A DNA stretch of 64,000 nucleotides, taken from JAGDMJ01 sp963809695 (lineage in GTDB: Bacteria; Bacteroidota; Ignavibacteria; UBA10030; UBA6906). Both the position numbers and the translations under genes were made by a program. The stretch is taken from positions 124,001-188,000 of the forward strand of contig CAWEKI010000006.1 of NCBI GenBank assembly GCA_963809695.1, written 5' to 3'. Positions 1-7,760 of the stretch are shown here, one piece after another. The notes under the pieces are model-generated. The model saw nothing but the letters and a program-made list of their open reading frames with translations. It was not told where the DNA came from and ran no database searches. How positions within the stretch are numbered: position 1 is the first letter of the stretch; each line of letters starts with the position of its first letter.

Positions 1-89
1 CGCACGTGCACGTTCACCGTGTCGCCCGGGGCGAACAGCGGGATGCCGGTTTTCATCTGAGTCGCCTCGACCAGCTTGAGCTTGTCCAT
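1..89 (-). CDS. rplS: 50S ribosomal protein L19, N-terminal part (cut by window edge)
   Basis: The 29 visible residues begin MDKLKLVEATQMKTGIPLF and continue with a FAPGDTVNVHV stretch, which is the usual L19 start. L19 sits at the 30S-50S interface of the ribosome. The ATG at 89 has a good Shine-Dalgarno (GGAGAA) just upstream. It follows trmD by 24 bases on the same strand, the classic rpsP-rimM-trmD-rplS order. The C-terminal three quarters lie outside the window. Confidence 0.9.
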   Translation of the reverse strand, partial: MDKLKLVEATQMKTGIPLFAPGDTVNVHV

Positions 90-113
90 TGTTCTTCTCC
101 AGTACGGAATATG

Positions 114-794
114 TTACGAGGGTTCGAGTAAATCCTTGCGCCGGCGCATGGTGCGTTCCTGCTGCTCGGCAGCCCGCCATCGGGCAATTTCTTCATGGTT
201 ACCGCTTAACAGCACCTCCGGTACCCGCAGCCCGCGGAAATCCACCGGGCGGGTGTAGGAGGGCGCGCCAAGCAAATCGTTTTGAAACGAATCCGTCAGC
301 AGCGACTCGCCATCGTTCAGCACGCCGGGCAGGAGCCGCACAAGAGCGTCAATGACGACCAGCGCCGGTAGCTCTCCGCCGGTCAGCACATAATCCCCGA
401 TCGAAATCTCCCGGGTAACGTAGAGGGAGCGAATGCGCTCGTCAATTCCTTTGTAGTGGCCGCAGAGCAGAATGAACTGTTCCCGCAGCGACAACTCATT
501 GGCCATCCGCTGGGAAAACTGTTCGCCGTCCGGGCTCAGGTAGATCACCTCGTCGGCACGACGCTCCTTTTGCAGCGCTTCGATGCATGCGGCCAGGGGT
601 TCAGGTTTCAGCACCATGCCAGCTCCTCCGCCGTACGGAGCGTCATCGATCGTCCGATGCCTGTCCGTCGTGTAGTCCCGGAGGTCATGCACTGCAATTT
701 CGACGAGCCCTTTGTCCTGAGCGCGCTTCAGGATGCTTTCGCTCAGCGGGCCCGCGAGCAGCCTGGGAAACCCGGTGACCACATCAATCTTCAT
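114..794 (-). CDS. trmD: tRNA (guanine-37-N1)-methyltransferase
   Basis: TrmD methylates G37 next to the anticodon of tRNAs reading CUN, CCN and CGG, using S-adenosylmethionine, and so prevents +1 frameshifting. The 226-residue protein has the SPOUT trefoil-knot signatures in order: DDAPYGGGAGM near residue 50, LCGHYKGIDERI near 110, EISIGDYVLTGGELPAL near 130 and LLSGNHEEIARWR near 200. Length is normal for the family (about 230-250). Its ATG overlaps the rimM stop by 4 bases (ATGA), so translation is probably coupled. Confidence 0.97.
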   Translation of the reverse strand: MKIDVVTGFPRLLAGPLSESILKRAQDKGLVEIAVHDLRDYTTDRHRTIDDAPYGGGAGMVLKPEPLAACIEALQKERRADEVIYLSPDGEQFSQRMANELSLREQFILLCGHYKGIDERIRSLYVTREISIGDYVLTGGELPALVVIDALVRLLPGVLNDGESLLTDSFQNDLLGAPSYTRPVDFRGLRVPEVLLSGNHEEIARWRAAEQQERTMRRRKDLLEPS

Positions 795-1321
795 TCTTCC
801 TTCTCCACCATCCCCTCGATCAGACGCACCTTCATGGTACGGGAAGAGAGATCGATCTTGAGGATGAACTCCTTGACCGCCGGCAGGAGAATTTCGGCGC
901 CTTTCCCGCTGACGACAAAGACATCCTGGGCGGGCATTTTCAGCACCTCACGGACCGTGCCCCGGTCCACGCCATTCTCATCGATCACCGAAAGCCCCAC
1001 GATGTCGTGGGTAAAGTAGCGTCCTTTCGGTAACCTGGCGCGCTCCTCCTCCCTGATATAGAGAAGCGACCCCACCAGCTGTTCGGCGGCATTCCGGTCA
1101 TCGATGCCGGCGAACTTCATTCTCACGCCGCGCGTCCCGACCGCCGCGCGCTCGATCATCACCTCCCGGACGTCTTTCTCGGATCGCCCCAGAAGCACTT
1201 TGTTCTGCTTCCGGAAGCGGGAAGGAAAATCGGTGAGCGTCTGGACGATCACATAACCTTCAATGCCAAAGGGCTTGACGATGCTGCCGATCGCAAGAAG
1301 GTCATGGCCAGGGGCATTCAA
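791..1321 (-). CDS. rimM: 16S rRNA processing protein RimM (TTG start)
   Basis: RimM helps mature the head of the 30S subunit and binds S19. After the start the sequence reads NAPGHDLLAIGSIVKPFGIE, a typical RimM N-terminal beta-barrel, followed by a PRC-barrel-like C-terminus (GRYFTHDIVGLSVID; AQDVFVVSGKGAEILLPAVKEFI). The reading frame stays open far upstream, but that part is only a shadow of khpA. I place the start at TTG 1321, which overlaps the khpA stop codon and has GGAAAT about 9 bases upstream. This gives 176 residues, normal for RimM. No ATG is available in frame nearby. Confidence 0.92.
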   Translation of the reverse strand: MNAPGHDLLAIGSIVKPFGIEGYVIVQTLTDFPSRFRKQNKVLLGRSEKDVREVMIERAAVGTRGVRMKFAGIDDRNAAEQLVGSLLYIREEERARLPKGRYFTHDIVGLSVIDENGVDRGTVREVLKMPAQDVFVVSGKGAEILLPAVKEFILKIDLSSRTMKVRLIEGMVEKEE

Positions 1322-1554
1322 TCGGCGATTTCCAGAATTGCTCGTTTCCCATCTTTGGCGGCGACGGCTGCCAGAAGGGTACGCAGCGATTGCGCTGTGC
1401 GCCCCTTGCGCCCGATCACCTTGCCGACGTCCTGTTGATCCACCTTGAGTCTGACAACGATACTGTTCTCCTTCTCTTCCTGCTCGAGCGAAACTTGGTC
1501 CGGATGGTCCACCAAGCGCTTTGCGATGAACTCCACAAACTCTTTCATTACCAT
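1318..1554 (-). CDS. khpA: KH-domain RNA-binding protein KhpA
   Basis: This is a 78-residue single KH domain. The RNA-binding GxxG loop is visible as GKVIGRKGRTAQSLRTLL near residues 43-60. KhpA proteins (also YlqC) form a dimer with KhpB/Jag and bind RNA; in Firmicutes they affect cell-division and envelope control. The gene lies between rpsP and rimM, its usual place. A strong Shine-Dalgarno (GAGGAGG) precedes ATG 1554; a second ATG two codons on (1548) is an equally reasonable start. Confidence 0.92.
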   Translation of the reverse strand: MVMKEFVEFIAKRLVDHPDQVSLEQEEKENSIVVRLKVDQQDVGKVIGRKGRTAQSLRTLLAAVAAKDGKRAILEIAD

Positions 1555-1706
1555 GCCGCCTCCTCAAATAATCCCACAGTTCCTCGCTTCTCCAACAGGA
1601 TGCGGAACCTCCTCCCCCGGCGGATGGGTTCATTTCGACGCATCCCGTCGCCACGTATAAGAGTTTTTCCCTCCCGCGTCAGGCTCGATACGAAATAGAA
1701 CAGCAC

Positions 1707-2159
1707 CTACACCTGCGGTGCGGGCGCTGCTGGTTCTGTCGCAGCAGCGGGAGCAGCATCGGCTTCTCCGCTTTTCTTCGCCTTCCGCCGCGCCTCGACC
1801 CGGCGCGCCTTACGCGCTTCATCACGCTGGCGCTTCTCCGCTTGCCCCATCTGCCACTTCTCCATCTCTGTGGCAATCGCCGCCTCGTCCATCCCCTTCT
1901 TGGTCATGCTCCACTTCATCCAGAGTCCGGTCCGCTGCAAGAGGCTGCGCACCGTATCCGTGGGGAGCGCACCGTGACGGAGCCAGTGGAACACCCGCTC
2001 ATCCTGGGTGGTGATCACCATCGGGTTCTTGAGCGGATCATAGCGGCCGATCACTTCAAGGAATTTACCGTTGCGCGCCGCGCGGGAGTCAGCCGCAACA
2101 ATATGGTAGAACGGCATCTTCTTCTTGCCGACACGCCGCAATCTCAAACGTACTGCCAA
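1707..2159 (-). CDS. rpsP: 30S ribosomal protein S16 with long basic/Ala-Pro tail (TTG start)
   Basis: The first 85 residues match S16: AVRLRLRRVGKKKMPFYHIV, SRAARNGKFLEVIGRYDP and LPTDTVRSLLQRTGLW. S16 stabilises the 5' domain of 16S rRNA. The protein is 150 residues, much longer than E. coli S16 (82). The extra part is a charged helix-like segment rich in Lys, Arg, Glu and Ala ending in an Ala/Pro tail, an extension also seen in some Bacteroidota. The start codon is TTG at 2159, supported by AAGGAGA seven bases upstream and by conservation of the N-terminus. Confidence 0.95.
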   Translation of the reverse strand: MAVRLRLRRVGKKKMPFYHIVAADSRAARNGKFLEVIGRYDPLKNPMVITTQDERVFHWLRHGALPTDTVRSLLQRTGLWMKWSMTKKGMDEAAIATEMEKWQMGQAEKRQRDEARKARRVEARRKAKKSGEADAAPAAATEPAAPAPQV

Positions 2160-2178
2160 GGGATTTCTCCTTTTTTCT

Positions 2179-3510
2179 TCATGTTGTGGGGAAGTTCATG
2201 CCCTTCATCAGCCGGCCCATTTTGCCCCCCTTGCCAAGGGTCTTCATCATCCGGTGCATCTGTTCGTACTGCTTCATCAATTTGTTCACATCCTGCACGC
2301 TGCTCCCGCTCCCCAGGGCAATGCGGCGGCGCCTGCTGCCGTTGATAATGTGCGGCTTCCGCCGCTCTTCCGCCGTCATCGACTGGATGATGGCTTCAAT
2401 TTTCACGAGGGCCCGGTCGTCCACGGCGACGTTCTGGGGGATCCGGTTCATTCCGGGAAGCATTCCCAGCACCTGGCTGAGCGGCCCCATCTTTTTCACC
2501 TCCTGAAGCTGCTCCAGAAAATCCTCGAGCGTGAACTGCGACTTCCGGATCTTCTCCTCGAACCGGACCGCCTTCTCCTCATCAAAGGTTTTCTGGACCT
2601 TCTCCACGAGCGTGATAACGTCGCCCATGCCCAGGATGCGCGACGCCAGTCTCTCGGGGTGAAACTTCTCAAGCGCGTCCAGCTTTTCGCCGACGCTGAT
2701 GAACTTGATGGGCTTGCCTACCGTTGCCCGCAGCGAGAGCGCTGCCCCGCCGCGTGCATCGCCATCCATTTTCGTGAGCACGGCGCCGTTGAAATTCAAG
2801 CGGTCGTTGAACGCTTTTGCAACCGTGACCGCGTCCTGCCCGGTCATGGCGTCAACCACGAAGAGGATCTCATTCGGGGAAACCGCAGCCTTGATGGCCT
2901 CGACTTCCTTCATCATCTCTTCGTCAACGTGGAGCCGTCCTGCTGTATCAACAATCACAACGTCCCGGGCGTTCTTCCGGGCATGTTCGACGGCATGCTC
3001 GGCAATCGCCCTGGCCGAGGCCCCCGGCTCCTGGTAAACGGGAAGGCTGATTTGCTTTCCCAGCGCCACCAGTTGATCCACTGCCGCCGGCCGGTGGATG
3101 TCCGCCGCCGCCATCAAAGGATGACGCCCTTGTCCTGCTAGAAAAAGGGCCAGTTTGGCGCAAAACGTGGTTTTTCCGGACCCCTGCAACCCGGCCACCA
3201 GAATGACCGTTGGCGGCATGGGGGCAACCGCCATCTCTTCATTTGCCGTTCCGAGCAGCCGTACCAGCTCGTCATGGATGATTTTGACGATGAGCTGCCC
3301 CGGGGTGATGCTCTGCAGCACCTCCTGCCCAACCGCCTGCTTCAAGACATCGTCAATAAACTGCTTGGCGACCTTGTAGTTGACATCGGCATCCAGCAGC
3401 ACCCGGCGCACTTCGCGCAACGTCTCGGCGACGTTGGCCTCGGAGATCTTTCCCTGCCCACGGAGCTTCTTGAGAACGCCTTCCAGCTTCACACTGAGAT
3501 CTTCGAACAT
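2179..3510 (-). CDS. ffh: Signal recognition particle protein Ffh
   Basis: Ffh is the GTPase of the bacterial signal recognition particle. It binds 4.5S RNA and the signal peptides of nascent membrane proteins and docks with FtsY. Visible in order: N domain (MFEDLSVKLEGVLKKLRGQG), P-loop GLQGSGKTTFCAKLA, DTAGR, TKMDGDARGG, and the methionine-rich M domain with NGSRRRRIALGSGSSVQD, the 4.5S RNA contact. I use ATG 3510 (443 residues); the frame extends 12 codons further only to a TTG. It heads the operon with rpsP and has a candidate promoter at 3553-3583. Confidence 0.97.
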   Translation of the reverse strand: MFEDLSVKLEGVLKKLRGQGKISEANVAETLREVRRVLLDADVNYKVAKQFIDDVLKQAVGQEVLQSITPGQLIVKIIHDELVRLLGTANEEMAVAPMPPTVILVAGLQGSGKTTFCAKLALFLAGQGRHPLMAAADIHRPAAVDQLVALGKQISLPVYQEPGASARAIAEHAVEHARKNARDVVIVDTAGRLHVDEEMMKEVEAIKAAVSPNEILFVVDAMTGQDAVTVAKAFNDRLNFNGAVLTKMDGDARGGAALSLRATVGKPIKFISVGEKLDALEKFHPERLASRILGMGDVITLVEKVQKTFDEEKAVRFEEKIRKSQFTLEDFLEQLQEVKKMGPLSQVLGMLPGMNRIPQNVAVDDRALVKIEAIIQSMTAEERRKPHIINGSRRRRIALGSGSSVQDVNKLMKQYEQMHRMMKTLGKGGKMGRLMKGMNFPTT

Positions 3511-3552
3511 CGCCGCTCTGCTTCGTGAAAAATCGTTGGAACCCAAGGATTG

Positions 3553-3583
3553 TTAAAATACGAAAAAACAAGAACTTCTGCAA
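3553..3583 (-). promoter_or_regulatory. Promoter for the ffh-rpsP-khpA-rimM-trmD-rplS operon
   Basis: On the minus strand this reads TTG, exactly 20 bases, then TATTTTAA, the layout shared by the other promoters in this window. It ends 42 bases before the ffh ATG. Assigned by motif only. Confidence 0.55.
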
Positions 3584-3680
3584 TAGCCGCTCTGCGGGAG
3601 ATGCGGCACCTTTCCTGCCAGATTGCCGAAGAAGCATGATGCTGGGATCCAGAAGCAAATACCACTTCTTCCCTCGTTCT

Positions 3681-4583
3681 TCAACCCGCCTGCATAAGCG
3701 CCTCAGCCCCTGACACCACCTCAAGCAGTTCCTTGGTAATTGCTGCCTGGCGTGCCTTGTTGTACTGCAACTGCAGCGCGGTGATCAGCTCGCTGGCATT
3801 CTCGGTGGCGTTCTCCATGGCGGCCATCCGAGCCCCTACCTCTGCCGCATAGGACTCCAGGAGAATCCTCCAAATCTGAAAGTCCAGGTACTTCGGGATC
3901 AACGCGGCCAGGATACCCTTCACGGAGGGTTCGTAGATATAGTCGGTGGCACGGCGATGCTTCCCATCCTCCACATTCACCACCTCGGCTGGAACAGGGA
4001 GAAATTGCTCCACCACGATCTTCTGGTGGGCAACAGATTTGAATTCGTTGTACATGATCTCCACCCGGTCATACTCGCCCCGCTCGTACCCGGCAACCAG
4101 TGAACGCGCGAGATTCTGGGCCTCGGCATAGACCACCTGGTTGAACACCCCGATGTGCCTTTCACGAACCGTGTACTGGCGCTTGGTGAAGTAATCAGAT
4201 CCTTTTTTACCGACACACACGAGACCCATCTGCTCGCGCCCGGAGGACGAGGCCGTCTGGGCGTTGAGGTGATCGACCGCGGCCTTGATCACGTTGGAAT
4301 TGAACGCTCCGCAGAATCCCCTGTCAGAGGTGACCACAGCCAGAAGGGAGTGCTTTCTCTCTTCGCGCGGGACCAGCAGCGATCCGGGCTGATCTTCGGC
4401 TCCGTCCCGCCCGGCCAGGTGAACCAGCAGCTCCTTCATCTTCCCCGCATACGGACGCGCGGCAAAGACGTTCATCTGCGCCCGGCGAAGCTTTGCCGCG
4501 GCGACCATCTTCATCGCCCTGGTGATCTTCTGCGTCTTCTTTATTCCGCTGATGCGGCTGCGTACTTCACGCAATGTTGCCAT
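3681..4583 (-). CDS. atpG: F1 ATP synthase gamma subunit
   Basis: Gamma is the rotating central stalk of F1. The N-terminal coiled-coil helix is recognisable (MATLREVRSRISGIKKTQKI then TRAMKMVAAAKLRRAQ), as is the C-terminal helix (AAMENATENASELITALQLQYNKARQAAITKELLEVVSGAEAL). The middle has the DRGFCGAFNSN motif near residue 90. Length, 300, is normal. It is the last atp gene of this run: atpD and atpC, which usually follow, are absent, and the next gene down is the ffh operon with its own promoter. Confidence 0.97.
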   Translation of the reverse strand: MATLREVRSRISGIKKTQKITRAMKMVAAAKLRRAQMNVFAARPYAGKMKELLVHLAGRDGAEDQPGSLLVPREERKHSLLAVVTSDRGFCGAFNSNVIKAAVDHLNAQTASSSGREQMGLVCVGKKGSDYFTKRQYTVRERHIGVFNQVVYAEAQNLARSLVAGYERGEYDRVEIMYNEFKSVAHQKIVVEQFLPVPAEVVNVEDGKHRRATDYIYEPSVKGILAALIPKYLDFQIWRILLESYAAEVGARMAAMENATENASELITALQLQYNKARQAAITKELLEVVSGAEALMQAG

Positions 4584-4671
4584 GAACGAGGATCGCCTTC
4601 GTTTACTGTGATTGTAGGAGAATGCCCTCCACGGCCTGTGCCGTAGGCATAGGGCGTGAACCCCTCATTTC

Positions 4672-6246
4672 CTATCGTGCCACCGCTGCCGCTTGACTCA
4701 CCGAGGCCTTGAATGAATCAGTAAATTCCTTCAGGACCGCCTTCAACGTCTCGATGATCGTGCTGTCGAGGTCCTTCTTCTCGGCTATGGTGCACAGGAC
4801 CTCATTGTGTTTGATCTCCATCATCTCGAGCAGCTCCTTTTCGTACCGCTGGATGTGCTCGGCGGGGATCTCATCAAGGTAGCCGTTGGTGCCGGCGAAG
4901 AGGCTGACGACCTGTTTCTCCACAGGCATGGGCACGTACTGCCCCTGCTTCAGGAGTTCCACCAGTGCCGATCCGCGGCGCAGCTGGGCAAGCGTGGCTT
5001 TGTCCAGGTCGGACCCGAACTTCGAAAAAGCTTCCAGCTCGCGGTACTGTGCGAGGTCAATGCGCAGGCGCCCGGCAACTTTCTTCATCGCCTTGATCTG
5101 CGCGTTCCCGCCGACGCGCGAGACCGAGATGCCGACGTTGATGGCAGGCCGGATGCCGGAATTGAACATGCCGGGCTCAAGATAGATCTGGCCGTCCGTG
5201 ATGGAAATGACGTTCGTCGGAATATAGGCCGAAACGTCCCCCATCTGCGTCTCGATGACCGGCAGGGCGGTCAGGCTGCCGCCCCCGAGATCTTCGCTGA
5301 GCTTGGAGGCGCGCTCCAGCAATCGCGAATGGAGGTAAAAGACATCGCCCGGGTAGGCTTCGCGCCCCGGCGGCCGCCGAAGCAGCAGCGAGACCTGGCG
5401 ATAGGCTTGCGCCTGTTTCGAGAGGTCGTCAAAGATCACCAGCGCATGCCGCCCGTTGTCGCGGAAGTACTCACCAAGCGTCGCGCCGGAATAGGGAGAA
5501 ATGTACCACATGGGAGCCGGATCGCTGGCCGTGGCGGCGATGACGGTCGTATAGCGCATCGCATCTTCTTCCTGCAGCTTGTCCACGACTTGCGCTACCG
5601 TGGAGCTTTTCTGGCCGATGGCGACGTAGATGCAATAGACCGGCTTGATGCCGAGCTTTTTCGCCTCTTCCGTGTGGGTAAACTTCTGGTTGATGATCGT
5701 GTCCAGGGCAATGGCGGTCTTTCCGGTCTGTCGGTCGCCGATGATAAGTTCGCGCTGTCCGCGGCCGATCGGGATCATCCCGTCCACGGCCTTGATCCCG
5801 GTCTGCAGGGGCTCTTTCACCGGCTGTCGCTGGATGACGCCGAGCGCTTTACGTTCGATGGGCATGGTCTTGTCGGTCAGAACGGGTCCACGCCCGTCGA
5901 CAGGCTGTCCCAGGGCATTCACCACGCGCCCGAGCATTGCTTCCCCCACCGGCATTGAAGCCACGCGTCCTGTGCGTTTGACGGTATCCCCTTCTTTGAT
6001 CTCGCTTACCTCGCCAAAGAGGATGCATCCCACGTTGTCTTCTTCGAGATTCAGGACCATGCCGAAAACTCCGTGGGGGAATTCCACGAGCTCGCTCATC
6101 AGCGCTTTCGAGAGCCCGTAGACCCGCGCCACACCGTCTCCCACCTGGAGCACCGTGCCCACTTCGTACATGTCCACTTCTTTTTCGAATCCGGCGAGCT
6201 GTTTTCGCAGAATTGCTGCGACTTCATCCGGTCTGACTTCTGCCAT
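4672..6246 (-). CDS. atpA: F1 ATP synthase alpha subunit
   Basis: Alpha alternates with beta in the F1 hexamer and carries the non-catalytic nucleotide site. Walker A is GDRQTGKTAIALDTI near residue 170; VYCIYVAIGQKSSTVAQV, PYSGATLGEYFRDNGRHALVIFDDLSKQA and the arginine-finger region SVSRVGGNAQIKAMKKVAG follow. The start is ATG 6246, with AAGGA seven bases upstream, giving 524 residues; a GTG two codons earlier is less likely. A 174-base gap with a 71-bp palindromic repeat separates it from atpH, so expression may be adjusted there. Confidence 0.97.
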   Translation of the reverse strand: MAEVRPDEVAAILRKQLAGFEKEVDMYEVGTVLQVGDGVARVYGLSKALMSELVEFPHGVFGMVLNLEEDNVGCILFGEVSEIKEGDTVKRTGRVASMPVGEAMLGRVVNALGQPVDGRGPVLTDKTMPIERKALGVIQRQPVKEPLQTGIKAVDGMIPIGRGQRELIIGDRQTGKTAIALDTIINQKFTHTEEAKKLGIKPVYCIYVAIGQKSSTVAQVVDKLQEEDAMRYTTVIAATASDPAPMWYISPYSGATLGEYFRDNGRHALVIFDDLSKQAQAYRQVSLLLRRPPGREAYPGDVFYLHSRLLERASKLSEDLGGGSLTALPVIETQMGDVSAYIPTNVISITDGQIYLEPGMFNSGIRPAINVGISVSRVGGNAQIKAMKKVAGRLRIDLAQYRELEAFSKFGSDLDKATLAQLRRGSALVELLKQGQYVPMPVEKQVVSLFAGTNGYLDEIPAEHIQRYEKELLEMMEIKHNEVLCTIAEKKDLDSTIIETLKAVLKEFTDSFKASVSQAAAVAR

Positions 6247-6258
6247 TGTCACGTCCTT

Positions 6259-6329
6259 AGGGTGCGTTGCAGAATTAACAACTTTCTTCCATAGACCTTT
6301 GCAGAACAGTTAATTCTGCAACGCGCCCT
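6259..6329. repeat. 71-bp palindromic element, copy 1
   Basis: Two 21-base arms (6259-6279 and 6309-6329) are inverted copies of each other with one mismatch and enclose a 29-base loop. The arm core is GGTGCGTTGCAGAATTAAC. A second copy with the same arm length, loop length and core lies at 28605-28675. Here it sits between atpH and atpA, just before the atpA Shine-Dalgarno, so it would form a large hairpin in the atp mRNA. Confidence 0.85.
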
Positions 6330-6420
6330 GATGGTCGATTCTGCAATGCCCGGTTAGTATTTTGTGTCGTTTTCGTAATTTGCCCACCATAGTCTGATTC
6401 ACTTCCAAAACGCAGTCGAA

Positions 6421-6978
6421 TCACACGGCACCGGCATACTCTCCACGCGCGAAGCGTTCCCCCAGGATCTCCAGCTGGCGTGTGACGCTCGCATCCAGGA
6501 CCGTATCCCCGACGCGGACGATGATGCCTCCCTTGATTCCCGGGTTGAGCGAGAAGCGCAGGCGCACCTTCTTCCCCGTAAAGCGTTCGAGCTGGCCCCG
6601 CAGAGCATCCTCCTGCGGCTTGGTGAACCCGACAGCCGAAACGACATCGACGTTCACGATGCCCAGCTGGATGTCGCGGAGCTGCAAATACTGCTCAATG
6701 GCATCCTCGAGGAACCCTTCCCGCTGTTTTAAAATGAGCAGCTCCATGAACGCCAGCGTATGCGGGTTGACGCGGGAGGCGAACAGCGCCTTGAAGACGC
6801 CTGCTTTCTTCGGGCTCTGGACGATGGGGCTGGCGACGAGAAGCCGGAGGTCACGCGATTGCTGCAGCGTCGCCGCAACCATGTGCAGGTCCCGGGTAAT
6901 CGCCTCAGCCGTCTTTTCTTTTTCCGCCGCCGCCATCAGCGCCGCAGCATAGCGTCGTGCCACGCGGGAGTTTTTCAT
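6421..6978 (-). CDS. atpH: F1F0 ATP synthase delta subunit
   Basis: Delta (OSCP) clamps the top of F1 to the peripheral stalk. The sequence begins MKNSRVARRYAAALMAAAEK and ends with the family pattern of a beta hairpin and helix (SLNPGIKGGIIVRVGDTVLDASVTRQLEILGERF). Length, 185, is normal. It starts 4 bases after atpF ends. The next gene, atpA, is unusually far away (174 bases), with a palindromic repeat in between. Confidence 0.95.
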   Translation of the reverse strand: MKNSRVARRYAAALMAAAEKEKTAEAITRDLHMVAATLQQSRDLRLLVASPIVQSPKKAGVFKALFASRVNPHTLAFMELLILKQREGFLEDAIEQYLQLRDIQLGIVNVDVVSAVGFTKPQEDALRGQLERFTGKKVRLRFSLNPGIKGGIIVRVGDTVLDASVTRQLEILGERFARGEYAGAV

Positions 6979-6982
6979 GGTG

Positions 6983-7471
6983 TCAGGAACGTTTGTTCAG
7001 GTCCTTTATTGCAGCATCCACCAGCTGGCGCTGCTTGGCGGTGTCCAGATTCGCGTCCAGGATCTTTCCGGCCGCGGTTATCGCCAGGTCAGCAACCTCC
7101 CCGCGCAGCTGGACAAGCGCCGCGTCCTTTTCGCGCTTGATCTCTTCCTTTGCCTGGTCGATCATATGGCGCGACGACGTATTCGCCTTCTCCATGATTT
7201 CGGCCTTCAGCCGCTCACCCATCGTGCGCCCTTCACGGATGATGCGCTGCGACTGCTCTTCCGCTGCTGCGAGCTGCCGCCGGTTTTCCTCGAGCAGGCG
7301 TTCCGCCTGCCGTTGCGCTTCCTCCGCATGCTGCAACGAGGAGCGGATCTGCTCCTCCCGCGCCGTCAGGGCCGCAAGCAGCGGTTTCCATGCCGCCGCG
7401 CGCAGGATCAGCACGACGATGATGAACGTGATGATGGTCCACAGGATGAGGCCGGGATTGATGTCTAGCAT
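6983..7471 (-). CDS. atpF: F0 ATP synthase b subunit
   Basis: This is the peripheral-stalk b subunit. There is one N-terminal membrane helix (INPGLILWTIITFIIVVLIL) followed by a long charged helix that dimerises (roughly residues 30-150, rich in Glu, Arg, Gln and Ala). I chose ATG 7471 (MLDINPG), giving 162 residues. The frame is open to 7543, but that would overlap atpE and lacks family similarity. The start lies 16 bases after the atpE stop. Confidence 0.95.
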   Translation of the reverse strand: MLDINPGLILWTIITFIIVVLILRAAAWKPLLAALTAREEQIRSSLQHAEEAQRQAERLLEENRRQLAAAEEQSQRIIREGRTMGERLKAEIMEKANTSSRHMIDQAKEEIKREKDAALVQLRGEVADLAITAAGKILDANLDTAKQRQLVDAAIKDLNKRS

Positions 7472-7487
7472 GGATGACCCGCGATGG

Positions 7488-7715
7488 TTATTTGGTTGCC
7501 AGAATAATGCAGATGGCCAGCGCGAAGAAGGTTGCTCCTTCAATGAGCGCTGCGGCGATCAGCATCGAGGTACGAACCTGCCCCGCCACTTCGGGCTGGC
7601 GTCCGCTCGCCTCCATCGCCGCTGCAGCCAGTTTGCCGATTCCCACGCCTGCACCGATGACGGTGATGCCCGCCCCGATGCCGGCCGCCAGATAGCCAAG
7701 AGCTTTTGGATCCAT
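7488..7715 (-). CDS. atpE: F0 ATP synthase c subunit (proton type)
   Basis: A 75-residue hairpin of two membrane helices forms the c-ring. Helix 1 holds the glycine stripe AGIGAGITVIGAGVGIG, the loop has the conserved RQPE, and helix 2 carries the ion-binding Glu59 (ALIEGATFFAL). The position matching Gln32 of the Na+-binding Ilyobacter c subunit is Ile here and the Ser/Thr after the Glu are not kept, so protons are the likely coupling ion (inference). Confidence 0.96.
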   Translation of the reverse strand: MDPKALGYLAAGIGAGITVIGAGVGIGKLAAAAMEASGRQPEVAGQVRTSMLIAAALIEGATFFALAICIILATK

Positions 7716-7760
7716 GAGAGTTCTCCTTAACGTAGAATGGGAATGATGGTGTGCAATACA

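Noticed and set aside
791..1654. A 287-residue RimM with a long N-terminal extension
   Set aside because: The extra part is a frame-shifted shadow of khpA; TTG 1321 with a ribosome-binding site gives the normal protein.
7488..7715. A sodium-coupled c subunit
   Set aside because: The position of the Na+-binding Gln is Ile and the Ser/Thr next to the carboxylate are missing, so a proton type is more likely.
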